Shown piece after piece: positions 41,366 to 50,911 of a stretch of 64,000 nt of DNA. The stretch is from Blattamonas nauphoetae. Lineage: Eukaryota > Preaxostyla > Oxymonadida. The notes beneath the pieces are model-generated. The model was given only the letters and a program-made list of their open reading frames with translations, did no database searches and was not told where the DNA came from. Position 1 is the first letter of the stretch. The number at the start of each line of letters is the position of its first letter. The DNA lies in NCBI GenBank assembly GCA_033064195.1, contig JARBJD010000163.1, forward strand, positions 97,595-161,594. The letters run 5' to 3'. Both the position numbers and the translations under genes were made by a program.

Positions 41366-43027
41366 TCATGCGAGTTTTGAAGTCAATCGTTCGGGTAGAC
41401 TTGAAAATATGCTGAACAAGATAGACATGGAAAGAATCAAACCTCGTATCTCTGCTTCCTTTTCAGGAGCAGGGTGAATCATGGTTTCATCCAGTGTTTC
41501 AAACACGACAGGATGGATTCCGTTCTCCCTAATGTATTTGGTAATCACATCACGTTCGTAGAATTCGTTAGGGTAACCTTCCAAAGTCACTGGAGTGGTA
41601 ATTCGCTGATTTGAATAAGCACAAATATATCCTTTTGCTTTTTGTTCATCGAGCGACAATTTGGGGATTTGTGGTGTTTGTGGTGAGATATGTTGAGGCG
41701 CTGGCATTTGAGGATTTGGACTGATTTGTGCCTGTTGGGACTGTTGTGGAAGAACTGTTTGTGGTTGCGTCTGGGGAGGAGTCTGATTGAAACCAGGATT
41801 TGATTGTGGTTGAAAGTGGTCCTGTTGTGGTGGAAAGTGGTTTTGCTGTGGCGGTAAGTGGTTTTGCTGTGGTTGAAAGTGGTTCTGCTGTGGTGGAAAG
41901 TGGTTTTGTTGCTGTTGAAAGTTGTTTTGTTGTGGTGGCAATGGTTGTTGGAAAGCGGGATTTGGAGTTTGTGACGCTGGGGCAGGAGAGGAATAATGCA
42001 CTGGGCTGGGGATATATGGGTGAGAGGTGGTTTGTGGATTTTGTTGGAGTGACGATGGTTGTTGGAAAGATGAATTTGTGATTTGATTTGGGTTTTGGAT
42101 TTGACCTGATGAAAATCCGGATGGAGCTGAGAATTGATTCCAACCATTTGGTTGTGTGTGTTGTTGCATGTTTGAGGTATAGTTCGGTGATTGCAGTGGC
42201 CGTTGAGGAAATGGTCCTTGGAACGATCTATTGATATTGTGAGGGACGACCGGTTGTTGGTTCGGAAGAGAAGCCTCATAAAACTGGATCAGTTCAAAAT
42301 AATAGCATTCGTCTATCCTCCAGGTCGGTTTGACGTGATAGCGGAGAGGGACCCTTTCATAGCGAGATAGGAGAAATGCGTGGCCGTCGTCATCATCAGG
42401 AATCAAGAGAAAGAATTGATGTGATGGTTTTATCGGTTCGATTGCTCTCGGTCGGACTTTAGATATGACAGTGTTGATGAGATGGCTGGGAACATCTGTC
42501 CATGGACTTTGGAGACGTATATGTTCGTGTTCACCCTCAATATCGAACGATACAGTGCTCCAAAAGGTGTTAAACAGAGCCTCTTGGATTGAAGGGTAGT
42601 TCGGTGAGCAAATTTGCCAGATCTTGGATGCATCTAGCATTGGATCGTATTGTTGGGAGTTTCTGTCATAGGTCATTGTAATTTCAAGTTTTGGAAGGTG
42701 ATGCTGGCGAGGTGTCGAGAAGTGTGGCAATTGACATGATAAAAGTTTTCCGATGATAGAAAATGTACCGTTTTGTTGGTGGGGAGAAATCAGATTCAAT
42801 TTTTCTCCTTTCTTGGACTCAACTATAAAAATGAATTGGTCTGGATCCACCTCAGGAATATCATGAATGCTCAGACGCATTTCTGAGGGGGTATTGAGGG
42901 TGATGACTCCAGTGATTAGGACGACTTTATTAGATAAAAAGCGATTAAATAGTTCATTTGGAACCAAATGTGGTTGAGAGTGATTAGTCCTCAGAAATTC
43001 GCGGAAGGATATGTCGAATAGTGACAT
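41366..43027 (-). CDS. Gln/Asn/Pro-rich protein with a C-terminal U-box-like domain
   Basis: ATG at 43027 opens 553 residues in one exon. Residues ~1-270 are an unrecognised globular region (KVVLITGVITLNTPSEMRLS, WRIDECYYFELIQFYE). Residues ~285-460 are low-complexity Gln/Asn/Pro, with a tandem PPQQNHF repeat of about seven units. The C-terminus (YICAYSNQRITTPVTLEGYP, then YERDVITKYIRENG and a HPAPEKEAEI stretch) has the spacing of a U-box, the zinc-free RING relative of some ubiquitin ligases. The usual Pro after Cys and the cPvt motif are altered, so activity is uncertain. The final ~25 residues may instead be removed by a 31-nt intron (GTTTGA...TTCAG) leading to an earlier stop. Confidence 0.6.
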   Translation of the reverse strand: MSLFDISFREFLRTNHSQPHLVPNELFNRFLSNKVVLITGVITLNTPSEMRLSIHDIPEVDPDQFIFIVESKKGEKLNLISPHQQNGTFSIIGKLLSCQLPHFSTPRQHHLPKLEITMTYDRNSQQYDPMLDASKIWQICSPNYPSIQEALFNTFWSTVSFDIEGEHEHIRLQSPWTDVPSHLINTVISKVRPRAIEPIKPSHQFFLLIPDDDDGHAFLLSRYERVPLRYHVKPTWRIDECYYFELIQFYEASLPNQQPVVPHNINRSFQGPFPQRPLQSPNYTSNMQQHTQPNGWNQFSAPSGFSSGQIQNPNQITNSSFQQPSSLQQNPQTTSHPYIPSPVHYSSPAPASQTPNPAFQQPLPPQQNNFQQQQNHFPPQQNHFQPQQNHLPPQQNHFPPQQDHFQPQSNPGFNQTPPQTQPQTVLPQQSQQAQISPNPQMPAPQHISPQTPQIPKLSLDEQKAKGYICAYSNQRITTPVTLEGYPNEFYERDVITKYIRENGIHPVVFETLDETMIHPAPEKEAEIRGLILSMSILFSIFSSLPERLTSKLA

Positions 43028-44512
43028 CTGCTCTTCGATCGAACCATCATCATTTTTTGGGAGGAATCTGTGAACGGATTTAATCTCAATCTCTCATTAA
43101 AATCTAATATTGTCTTGAATCATATGTTTTCTGGGGATGATGATTTGATTGATCCGCAAGGGTCAGTCTGTAATGATTCCCTTTTTTCTTTTGGGTCAGA
43201 TCAATCGGAACGTGAGAATTGAGTTCAAACATCGACAAAAATGACTAACTATTTATGAATATGCCTGCTGAAATAAATTCGTGAACGATTGGGATGTAAA
43301 GCGTAATATTTTGACAGATTTTTCACTCCTGATTATGGGGCCGGATTGAAAAGCAGGAATGTCTGCTACGGTCTGCTTTCACTTGAAATATTACAGAAAA
43401 TTTGATTTTTTCTATGACTTTGTTGTCCTTTAAAATTTGGGTTCTTTTGGTCGTTGTTTCGAGATCCCCATCAATTTTATCGATTTCATTTTGGCGTCAC
43501 CAATTCGTTCCGAGTCAACAATGTGTATGTTTTTCTGGAAAACCCAATATTGGTCAAAATAAGACAAGAATTAAATGTTAGACTGATACTCCCATGCGAT
43601 CCCGAGAAATCTTCAAAATACTGCAGATGGTAGATCTCAAAACATTTTCCAACCTCTTGACGATCATTTTTTCTCGAACCAGACATCCGTTTGGAATCGA
43701 AGAAAAACAGTACTTTCGTAAATTTTTCAATAAATACACTCAACAAAATCAATTTTTTTACCCTGATATTTTGTTGAGCGAAAAATCGCATGTTTCACAA
43801 TTTCCCAGATACTCCCACTTTTTGTCTCATTTGATTAGAAAATTCATTTCTCCTAAAGAAACTTTGCTGTGGAAAATTTTATCGTAATTGGTTCACAGGT
43901 TGTGATGATACGCCAAAACACATGAAAAAAGCGGTCGAAAAGCGGGATGTTGAGGTTTCGTCGGGTTCTCGTGAGAGAAAAATGCAAAAATGTTTGTCTT
44001 TTCTAAGATTGACCAATATTGGGTTTTCAAGAAAATAGTATTTTTTCGTTGACCGTGGTTTGACAACCCGTCCAAATTGGAAAACCCATCCACCGATGAA
44101 TTGGACACAAATTGTTTGTCTGAATATTTGATTATTGACCTTTGTTTTTGTTCTCCTTTCTGAATCATTGATAAATTTCGATTTGTTGAAATATATAGAA
44201 ATGAAAATTCATCTTTTTTCTTAAAATTGACTTCGAACGGAGGGATCTTCATTAACTTTTGTTCATCCCGTTCCTGCACAACCATCCATCTTTTACTCTC
44301 GCCAAGTCGTTCAATGATTGTCATATCAGTAGTATAGAAGGCGAATGTGGAACCACGTTGGCAAAGACACCACTTCTATAGCTTTTTCTCCATGCCGATT
44401 GACAATTCAGAAAATACTTGGAGTAAAAGTCATTTTCATTTCAGAAAGTTGTCAATCTTAGAGAAATATTCTCTTCCAGAGTTCAGTTACTTCAAACTTT
44501 CAAGTTGAAGCA
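43028..44512. other. AT-rich intergenic region next to the mobile element
   Basis: About 1.5 kb with no recognisable gene. Open frames up to 143 codons occur on both strands but read as low-complexity Lys/Phe/Ser sequence. One inverted repeat (43539-43557 against 44009-44027) is the only structure noted. If the element is as outlined here, this is the host flank of the insertion. Confidence 0.5.
43539..44027. repeat. 19-bp perfect inverted repeat with ~450-bp centre
   Basis: Bases 43539-43557 are the exact reverse complement of 44009-44027 (arm AAAACCCAATATTGGTCAA). Weaker similarity extends outward for ~30 bp. It may be a degenerate miniature inverted-repeat element. No target-site duplication was identified. 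Confidence 0.4.
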
Positions 44513-44720
44513 AAATTTCGAAAATTTCCAAAAATGCAAAAACCTTGATTTTGGCGGAAGCTGGTGTATTTTTTCAAGGTTCCGAAGGTTGCGACCCTTC
44601 TCATCGGTCCCTTTTAGACCGGCATCGGAACTCATTTTTATCGGTTTGAGTTCCGGAGACGTACGTTGGTCTTGCCAAGGGCCTAGACCATGCCAAAGGG
44701 CAGTGATATGTGAAATTAAA

Positions 44721-44806
44721 TGCTTCCGCCAGGAATTGAACCTAGGACCTTCAGCTTAGTAGTAGTAGTGCGTGCACTCACCATTACCACTAGACTATCC
44801 GGTCCT
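44721..44806 (-). other. tRNA-derived sequence 1, left arm
   Basis: On the minus strand it has a consensus RNA polymerase III A box (TAGTCTAGTGG) and B box (GGTTCAATTCC) spaced 55 nt start to start, plus a good 5-bp T-stem with a 7-nt loop. The acceptor arms do not pair and no proper anticodon arm forms, so it is a tRNA relic or Pol III promoter module, not a working tRNA. Confidence 0.5.
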
Positions 44807-44910
44807 GAAATTATCCCGGAAAATCAGAAACTTTATACCCGAAAAAAAGACACTATAGCAGATTTAAAATTTGAAAACTTTGTCAATAAATTCAATATAT
44901 AGCAAAATCG

Positions 44911-45134
44911 CTCCCGTGAAAAAGTCATGCTTTTTAACGAGGGTAACAAGTGGCCAAGAATTAAGATTTAGCAGATCGCTCCCGTGAAAAAGGCATGCTT
45001 TTAATCGGGGGTAAAAAGTTAAAAAGGAAAATCTAACTAATTTTGAAAAAATCGCTGACGAGAAAAAGTCGTGCTTTTTAACGGGGGTAAAAAAAGTCGT
45101 TCCCGTGATAAATCCATGCTTTTTAACGAGGGGA
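44911..45134. repeat. Cluster of four imperfect hairpins, left arm
   Basis: Four units near 44913, 44981, 45057 and 45101 share the form CCCGTGAAAAAG-NCATG-CTTTTTAACGGGG, each able to fold into a ~12-bp imperfect stem. Units differ by partly compensating changes (for example GACGAG against the usual CCCGTG). The spacing is irregular (45-75 bp). Confidence 0.6.
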
Positions 45135-45213
45135 GATAGGTAGACGATAAAAGGAATATATAGCAGATCTGAACATTCGAGGTATAAGGCACAGGTCGAA
45201 ACTAACATTTTCA

Positions 45214-45286
45214 GGAGCTAGTAGCTCAGTGGGTATGTTCCAGTGTCCACCCGTTTCTAGGGGGTGGTTCGATTCAGGCGAGGGGC
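45214..45286 (+). other. tRNA-derived sequence 2, left arm
   Basis: Contains the A box TAGCTCAGTGG (45222-45232) and B box GGTTCGATTCA (45266-45276) at tRNA-like spacing. The T-stem and acceptor pair poorly, so it is probably a Pol III promoter-like relic. Confidence 0.45.
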
Positions 45287-45293
45287 AATCTTA

Positions 45294-45490
45294 ATTTCAA
45301 AAAAAATGAAAAAGTTTCAAAATACCAAAACAATTTCAAAAATTTAAAAAAAATTCAAAAATTCAAAAAAAAATTTCAAAAAAAAATACTTAGGAAAATT
45401 TCAAAAATTTCAAAAAATTCAAAAATTCAAAAAATTCAAAAAATTCAAAAATTCAAAAAATTCAAAAATTCAAAAATTCAAAATTTCCAA
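45294..45490. repeat. Low-complexity (TTCAAAAA)n tract, left
   Basis: About 200 bp of irregular 7-10 bp TTCAAAAA units on the plus strand, mirrored in the right arm. It is not coding. Confidence 0.8.
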
Positions 45491-45977
45491 AAAAGTTGAA
45501 GTATGATACCTCGACGTAATTTCCCTTGATACTCAGGCAAAATGGTGCCCTCGTGGCTAATGCGTAGAACGAATTGAAGGTTGGATTGGAGCGGGACGAG
45601 CTGGGAGGCTGTCCCCGGGGGTTCACTGTGGGCATCACTTGAATGTGACCGTAAATCATGCCCCCCCCCAATACCTTAGCCCTTCAAGGAATTCGCCAGC
45701 AGTAGTCATTGAGTAGGATCATGATAGAGTGATCCCCAAAGGAGTATCGGGTTGTCCTACGGTAAAATCATACAAACTTGAAAAATTGAATGATGAATGA
45801 TTGAATGATTGAAAAATGAATGATGAATTGAATGAAAGAATGAAGAAACTGAAAGCATGCACTGCAAAGAAGGAAGAAACAAAAAAGAAAGAACAAAAAA
45901 GAAAGAAGCAAGATGAAAGCTGGCACAACAAGGAACAAAAAATAAAAAGTTCTCAACACTTCACATTTCATTTATGT

Positions 45978-46011
45978 TTTTTATTTTTTTGATTTTTTTA
46001 ATTTGTATTAA
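45978..46011 (+). promoter_or_regulatory. AT-rich leader of the first element gene
   Basis: A TTTTTTATTTTTTT-type run ends a few bases before the ATG at 46012. The same leader precedes most element genes and no host gene. Confidence 0.55.
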
Positions 46012-46437
46012 ATGACAACAGTGAATACTACATATGTCTCGCTAAAGACTTCGAACCCTCCAAAGGGGAGCGAAAAACGTCGAACAGAATCCAAGCAAGC
46101 TTTAATTCAGTCAATGAAAGAAGAGAACTGTGAACTTGTCTCTGAGTATGTGAGACATAACATCCCAGTCATCTATGTTCATGAAGGTGTTGAATGGAGG
46201 ATAAAGCCAAAGTTGTGGAATCAAGGAAACAGACCACACATGTCACAACGTCGACACTATACACAATCATTTGTGGAGAATGAACTGAGGAAGTACAACT
46301 GTGAGCTCGTTGGTGAGTACAAGCAGGTTCTAGTACCATTCACTTATCGAGAAATTGGTGGAACTGAAGTCTTCAAAGTGCGACTAGATTCCTGGCTAAA
46401 GGCAAAGAAGAAGCCACATTTGAGGAAGCCAAAATAA
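46012..46437 (+). CDS. Two-repeat treble-clef-like small protein
   Basis: A protein of 141 residues built of two similar halves. The first is ENCELVSEYVRHNIPVIYVH, then EWRIKPKLWNQGNRPHMSQ. The second is YNCELVGEYKQVLVPFTYRE, then FKVRLDSWLKAKKKPHLRK. This pattern (ELxSEY..., W...G..PH) resembles small treble-clef zinc-finger repeats found beside HNH endonucleases and in large DNA viruses, but the zinc Cys pairs are replaced, so metal binding is doubtful. The gene lies at the inner edge of the left terminal repeat. A frameshifted partial copy sits in the right repeat (61980-62246, minus). Function unknown; a DNA-binding role is a guess. Confidence 0.55.
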   Translation: MTTVNTTYVSLKTSNPPKGSEKRRTESKQALIQSMKEENCELVSEYVRHNIPVIYVHEGVEWRIKPKLWNQGNRPHMSQRRHYTQSFVENELRKYNCELVGEYKQVLVPFTYREIGGTEVFKVRLDSWLKAKKKPHLRKPK

Positions 46438-46446
46438 TCACTCAAC

Positions 46447-46480
46447 TTTTTTTATTTTTTATTTTTTTAATTCGTAGTAA
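46447..46480 (+). promoter_or_regulatory. AT-rich leader of the polymerase gene
   Basis: TTTTTTTATTTTTTATTTTT-like run ending just before the ATG at 46481, with only ~40 bp between this gene and the previous stop. Confidence 0.55.
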
Positions 46481-49400
46481 ATGACACAACTCTGGAAAGT
46501 GAAGGAACAAATCAGAGAAGTTAGAGAACTATTTCCAAACACTCAATTCGCATTTACTGATGGTCGAACATACAAACCTGACAGCCCATACAAGCAACAT
46601 CACTATTCATTTCTCCTGACAATGCTTCAACACCCAGATGTTGGATATCGAAATCCGAATCCAACAGCATATCTTAATATCAATTTAATTCCAAAATTCC
46701 TTCAAGAAGTTAGAAACCAACGACAAATGGAACAAGCTCAATTCATTCAGAAACAGAATGAAACAAACAACAATGCAACGATGAATGAAGAGGATAAAAA
46801 TGTAATCATCATTGACATGAAAGCAAATCCAAGAGTGAACGAAACTGAATTGAAGAAGCAAGTGTTCAAGATCACGAGGAAACTAAAGTCGATTGAAGAG
46901 AAGCTGATGGATCATTGGATGAAGAATCTGTTGATCATTCAGAAGAAGAATGAACAAATGGAAACAAGAAAAGTGAAGCAGTTTGATGGATTCAATGAAT
47001 GCATCTTACTTGCTGAACCAAGAGACAAACTTGCTTTCAATGAATGTTTGACCAATGCACGAAAGAAGTTCAAGAAGAATGAGGTCGAGAAGGTTGAAGA
47101 CAATGGAAAACCTAATCAGCTGTACTTCCACAATCATCTGAAGAATGTTGAGGAAATCACAACCTTCATCAAAACAGTGTATGAAAAAGAGAAGGATCGA
47201 CCATTCAAGATCAGTCTTGACTTCGGAAAGATTGTTGAGAGAAAAGACAAAGATGAGACACTGTACAATGACTTCAGACCAGAATTGGAGAACACATCAA
47301 AGAGTTTTCCAACAGTGATTCGAAGTGAAGCAGACATCACTGAGTATTCCAAGTATGCAATCAACCTCATCAAAGAATCACAAGAGAGAACACTGATGGA
47401 CACAAAGACAATGTTCATAGCCTTCCACTCCATTCTGGTTGCAGTTTACAGATTCCCAGTTGCTGGAAAAGCTAATGCCATTCTCACTGAACACATAAAA
47501 ACATACAACGTTCGGTACGTCGATTCTGAGTACAATATCTGCTTCTTTCAAGCACGATCATTCCTCACTCTTCCTGAGGTTCCAAAGAAGAAAATCTCAA
47601 TCAATATGAGGAATAGTGAAGCCTACAGATTGTTTGCACAATGGATGAAGCTTTCACATCTGAAGTCTCGACAATTGACACCACATCTTCAGAAGTATCC
47701 TGGATTTGATATTGCATGTGATATTGAGAAAGCAATGATTGAATTCAACATTACCGTCCACATTTATGAATACGACGAAGACAAGAAGCGATATTTCCTC
47801 AGTCAATCGTACATCAACGAGAATGATGATGCAAGAGTTCTCCCACTTCTGATGATTCCGCTCACTGCAACTCTCGTTCATGTAATGTACATTATCGATC
47901 CTGAGAAAATCACTGGATACAAACTCTGTCCCAACTGTCAATCGAGAGGATTCCAAGTAAAAGATTCTCACTTCAAGGCTTACTACGAGAAACATCTCAA
48001 AGAATGCAAAGAAGTCGATGGAAAACATGTGAAGAAAATCTCACTTGATAAAACGCCAAGGCCATATGTACCACACATTCTTAACAACAAGACTCATGAA
48101 TTTCTGATGGCACACAAGAGACAAGACGAATTCAAACCAACGCAGTACTTCATCACTTATGATTTCGAAACAATGGAAGATCTCATTCTTGACAATCTAT
48201 TCTCTGATGACAACACTCAACTGATCTCACATTTGAAACCTCTCTCTGTTGCATCAGCAATTAAAACAAAATCAGGAGTTCAATCAATCTACTTTGATCT
48301 TCGAAATGGAAAAGACTTTGTGAAGCAATGGATCAGAGATCTTTTCAAATATGCAGAAACTGTTCGAGAGAACAACCAATATGAAGACCCTGAAATTCCC
48401 TCACAAAATGAAGTCAGTGTGATTGGATTCAACAGTTCCAGATTCGACATCAATCTCATATTCCGTGATCTCGTTGACAAGGATTGGAAAGTGGTGAGCT
48501 TTCTTGGATCAACAACGAAGTACAAACAAGTATTGATCAGACACGAGAAAACGCAACAAGTTCTTCGGTTCATTGACATGCTGTCGTACACCGGACCAAT
48601 GACTTTGGATAATGCAGTCAAAGCCTTCGGAGGAAACACAACACTTCAGAAATCATTCTTTGCTTACGAATCATTTGATTCATCAGACTACGATGCAGTG
48701 CTGAGCAAACAAGAACCTTTCTCCAAGTATGAATTCTATTCCAGTCTGAATAATAGTGAAATGTCCGACACCGATTACCAACTTTACCTTGATGATTGGA
48801 ACAAACAAGGATTCAAGAACAGATGGGACTATCTAAAATTCTACAACATCAGAGACGTCGAATGTATGATTGCACCTTTGGATAATCTCATTGATTTGAA
48901 CTTCCAATACAAAGTGGATATGTTGCACAATCTCTCTTTATCAGCGAATGCTTCTGCAATCAAGTATGCATGCGCCTACAAAGACTTTGATATTGATGCT
49001 GACTACAACGAATGTGACGAATCTGGTCCAATCAAGATCACCAAACAATACTGGAAATACAAAGTTGAAGGATACAGGTATCAAGACCAGAAAGCTCATC
49101 GCAATACTACAGCCAATGTCACTGAAGCGGACTACGACTGGTTTGTTCAACAGTGCAAGAGAGTTTGCTATATCTGCAAGTGCCACTTCTCACAAGCAGT
49201 CAAACCTACATTAGACAGAATCGACAATGCAAAAGGACATTCTAAAGAGAACGTGAAGATCTGCTGTGATTACTGCAACACCTACAAGTCAGACCATGAT
49301 GAACATCTCACAAGATTGAGAATTCAACTGAAGAAGTATTGCATCTGGAAATCACTCCCAATGACTCTGACACATGAGCAAACATATCACAAACTGAGAG

Positions 49401-50887
49401 CAGCAGTTACTGGTGGATTATCGAATGTTCAGCATCGACAGAATATCAAAGACGTGACACCAATCAATCACTTCTCATTTGAAGATGGTGTTGTCAAATC
49501 AACCGATACTGAACACATCATGACTCACGTTTGCGGTGTTGATTTCAACTCTCTCTACCCAAGTGCTTTCTCATCAATCAAGAACAAGAATAATCCGTAC
49601 ACGAAACACAGAATGTACATGCCAGGAAGATGTTTGTACACAGCAACAGGAGATAAAGAATGTCGGGAGATTATCGAGAACAAGAATCAAAAGACATTGT
49701 TCGTTGCAGAACTGAAAGGACACATCGAAGAGAAGTATATCAATGAGTTCATTAACTTCCCACCAATCTTCAGAAACATCGTGGTCAATACGACTGAAGA
49801 GAACATTGGAGAGAAGACATATTCGTTGATGAAGAAACATGGATTGAAGACTGATGACAAACAACGGAAGCTAACCCAACTCTTGAGCACACACGATCAG
49901 TATATGTTCTTTTCGACATACTATCTGTGGTTCCTCATCGACAATTGTCACTTCATTATTGATGACGTAAAGAGTGTGATGGTGTTTTCGAGACACGCTG
50001 GATTTGAACCGTTCGTGACAACATTTATGAACGATAGAATAGAAGCAATGAAGGTTGGAAACAAGGGAAAGGAACAATTCTGTAAGACCAACTTGAATGG
50101 AAGTTACGGATATGATGGAATGAACACTGAGAAGTACAACTCAATCACAATCTGCAATGAGAAGAGAACATTCTTGAAACAAATGATGAAAGGATTTGTA
50201 GCGACAAGAGAGATCAATGAGGACAACTACATTGTGATTGAAGACAGAGAGAAAGCAGCATGCAAAACATGTCTGCAAGAAGCGGTGTTCACACTCGACA
50301 ATGCCAAGTTCTGGTATCTGAATTTCATCTACAACTTCATGTACAAGTGCCTAGACATGAACAAGATTCACTTCTGTGAGGGAGACACTGACTCGGCATA
50401 CTGGGCAATTAGTGGAGATCCAAATGCTGGAATTCATCAACAATTTGAACACGTGATTGCTGACAAAGAATTCTATGATGCACACAAATATGAATGGTTT
50501 CCAAATCCTGAAAAGGGAGTTGATGATGAGAAGAAACTGTTGGGATTAGCAATTGAAAAGGAAGGTGAACAGATGATCTGTCTTGCACCCAAGTGTTACT
50601 CTCTCGATGAGAAATGCAAAATCAAAGGAGTGTCTCTGAAGAAAACAAATATCACGAGTGATGACTATGTGAAGTGCCTCAATGGAGAGAAAACAGTGAC
50701 AACAACATTGAACTTTCAAACGAGAAGAGCTCACACTGACGATGACAGCAATGGATTTGAGATTGCGAAAATACAACAGCAAAAACTCAGTCTCAGTGGA
50801 ATACATCTGAAGGCAATCGTACTTGAAAATGAATCGTGTCCTCCATTCATTCATGGACTGAAAGCAACTGATTATCTTATCCAATAA
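46481..50887 (+). CDS. polB: Protein-primed-type family B DNA polymerase (Polinton PolB)
   Basis: Intact, 1468 residues. It replicates the element, in this family presumably from a protein primer at the terminal repeats. 3'-5' exonuclease motifs: TYDFETMED (~561), GFNSSRFDIN (~648) and YNIRDVE (~788). Polymerase motifs: A, VDFNSLYPSAF (~1020); B, KTNLNGSYGYDG (~1203); C, GDTDSAYWA (~1301). An HNH-like zinc module lies between the exonuclease and palm (~893-935; CYICKCHF ... LDRIDNAKGHSKENVKICC, then CNTYKSDHD). The N-terminal ~500 residues hold a YNICFFQARSFLTL segment that resembles the Cys-containing N-terminal domain of other Polinton polymerases, and a CPNCQSRGF zinc-finger-like stretch. 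All catalytic residues are present and the 4.4-kb frame is unbroken. Confidence 0.95.
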   Translation: MTQLWKVKEQIREVRELFPNTQFAFTDGRTYKPDSPYKQHHYSFLLTMLQHPDVGYRNPNPTAYLNINLIPKFLQEVRNQRQMEQAQFIQKQNETNNNATMNEEDKNVIIIDMKANPRVNETELKKQVFKITRKLKSIEEKLMDHWMKNLLIIQKKNEQMETRKVKQFDGFNECILLAEPRDKLAFNECLTNARKKFKKNEVEKVEDNGKPNQLYFHNHLKNVEEITTFIKTVYEKEKDRPFKISLDFGKIVERKDKDETLYNDFRPELENTSKSFPTVIRSEADITEYSKYAINLIKESQERTLMDTKTMFIAFHSILVAVYRFPVAGKANAILTEHIKTYNVRYVDSEYNICFFQARSFLTLPEVPKKKISINMRNSEAYRLFAQWMKLSHLKSRQLTPHLQKYPGFDIACDIEKAMIEFNITVHIYEYDEDKKRYFLSQSYINENDDARVLPLLMIPLTATLVHVMYIIDPEKITGYKLCPNCQSRGFQVKDSHFKAYYEKHLKECKEVDGKHVKKISLDKTPRPYVPHILNNKTHEFLMAHKRQDEFKPTQYFITYDFETMEDLILDNLFSDDNTQLISHLKPLSVASAIKTKSGVQSIYFDLRNGKDFVKQWIRDLFKYAETVRENNQYEDPEIPSQNEVSVIGFNSSRFDINLIFRDLVDKDWKVVSFLGSTTKYKQVLIRHEKTQQVLRFIDMLSYTGPMTLDNAVKAFGGNTTLQKSFFAYESFDSSDYDAVLSKQEPFSKYEFYSSLNNSEMSDTDYQLYLDDWNKQGFKNRWDYLKFYNIRDVECMIAPLDNLIDLNFQYKVDMLHNLSLSANASAIKYACAYKDFDIDADYNECDESGPIKITKQYWKYKVEGYRYQDQKAHRNTTANVTEADYDWFVQQCKRVCYICKCHFSQAVKPTLDRIDNAKGHSKENVKICCDYCNTYKSDHDEHLTRLRIQLKKYCIWKSLPMTLTHEQTYHKLRAAVTGGLSNVQHRQNIKDVTPINHFSFEDGVVKSTDTEHIMTHVCGVDFNSLYPSAFSSIKNKNNPYTKHRMYMPGRCLYTATGDKECREIIENKNQKTLFVAELKGHIEEKYINEFINFPPIFRNIVVNTTEENIGEKTYSLMKKHGLKTDDKQRKLTQLLSTHDQYMFFSTYYLWFLIDNCHFIIDDVKSVMVFSRHAGFEPFVTTFMNDRIEAMKVGNKGKEQFCKTNLNGSYGYDGMNTEKYNSITICNEKRTFLKQMMKGFVATREINEDNYIVIEDREKAACKTCLQEAVFTLDNAKFWYLNFIYNFMYKCLDMNKIHFCEGDTDSAYWAISGDPNAGIHQQFEHVIADKEFYDAHKYEWFPNPEKGVDDEKKLLGLAIEKEGEQMICLAPKCYSLDEKCKIKGVSLKKTNITSDDYVKCLNGEKTVTTTLNFQTRRAHTDDDSNGFEIAKIQQQKLSLSGIHLKAIVLENESCPPFIHGLKATDYLIQ
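49140..49320 (+). other. HNH-like zinc module inside PolB
   Basis: The CxxC (CYIC), a basic-RID-GH-N core (LDRIDNAKGHSKENV) and a CCDYC pair with an N after it match the HNH/treble-clef endonuclease pattern. It sits between the exonuclease and palm motifs of the polymerase in the same frame, so it is an inserted domain rather than a separate gene. Confidence 0.7.
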
Positions 50888-50911
50888 ATCCAAACTTTAT
50901 TTTTGTTAAAA

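Larger units (their letters stand above)
44513..46290. repeat. Left terminal inverted repeat
   Basis: Matches the reverse complement of ~61950-64000. The arms are collinear through the tRNA-like sequences, the hairpin cluster, the TTTTTGAA tract and into the first gene. The right arm has an extra ~350-bp segment. Differences are mainly homopolymer lengths (left usually one base longer), with few substitutions in the outer 800 bp. Confidence 0.85.

Noticed and set aside
44505-44759. Open frame in the left arm with an inverse match in the right arm (63757-63951)
   Set aside because: It is a translation of the terminal repeat across the tRNA-like sequence. No domain, and similarity between arms is at the DNA level.
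44721-44806. Functional tRNA gene
   Set aside because: A and B boxes and the T-arm are good, but the 5' and 3' ends do not pair as an acceptor stem and no anticodon arm forms.
44911-45134. CRISPR-like array
   Set aside because: The repeats are palindromic, imperfect and irregularly spaced, the spacers are not unique uniform units, and the context is eukaryotic with no cas genes.
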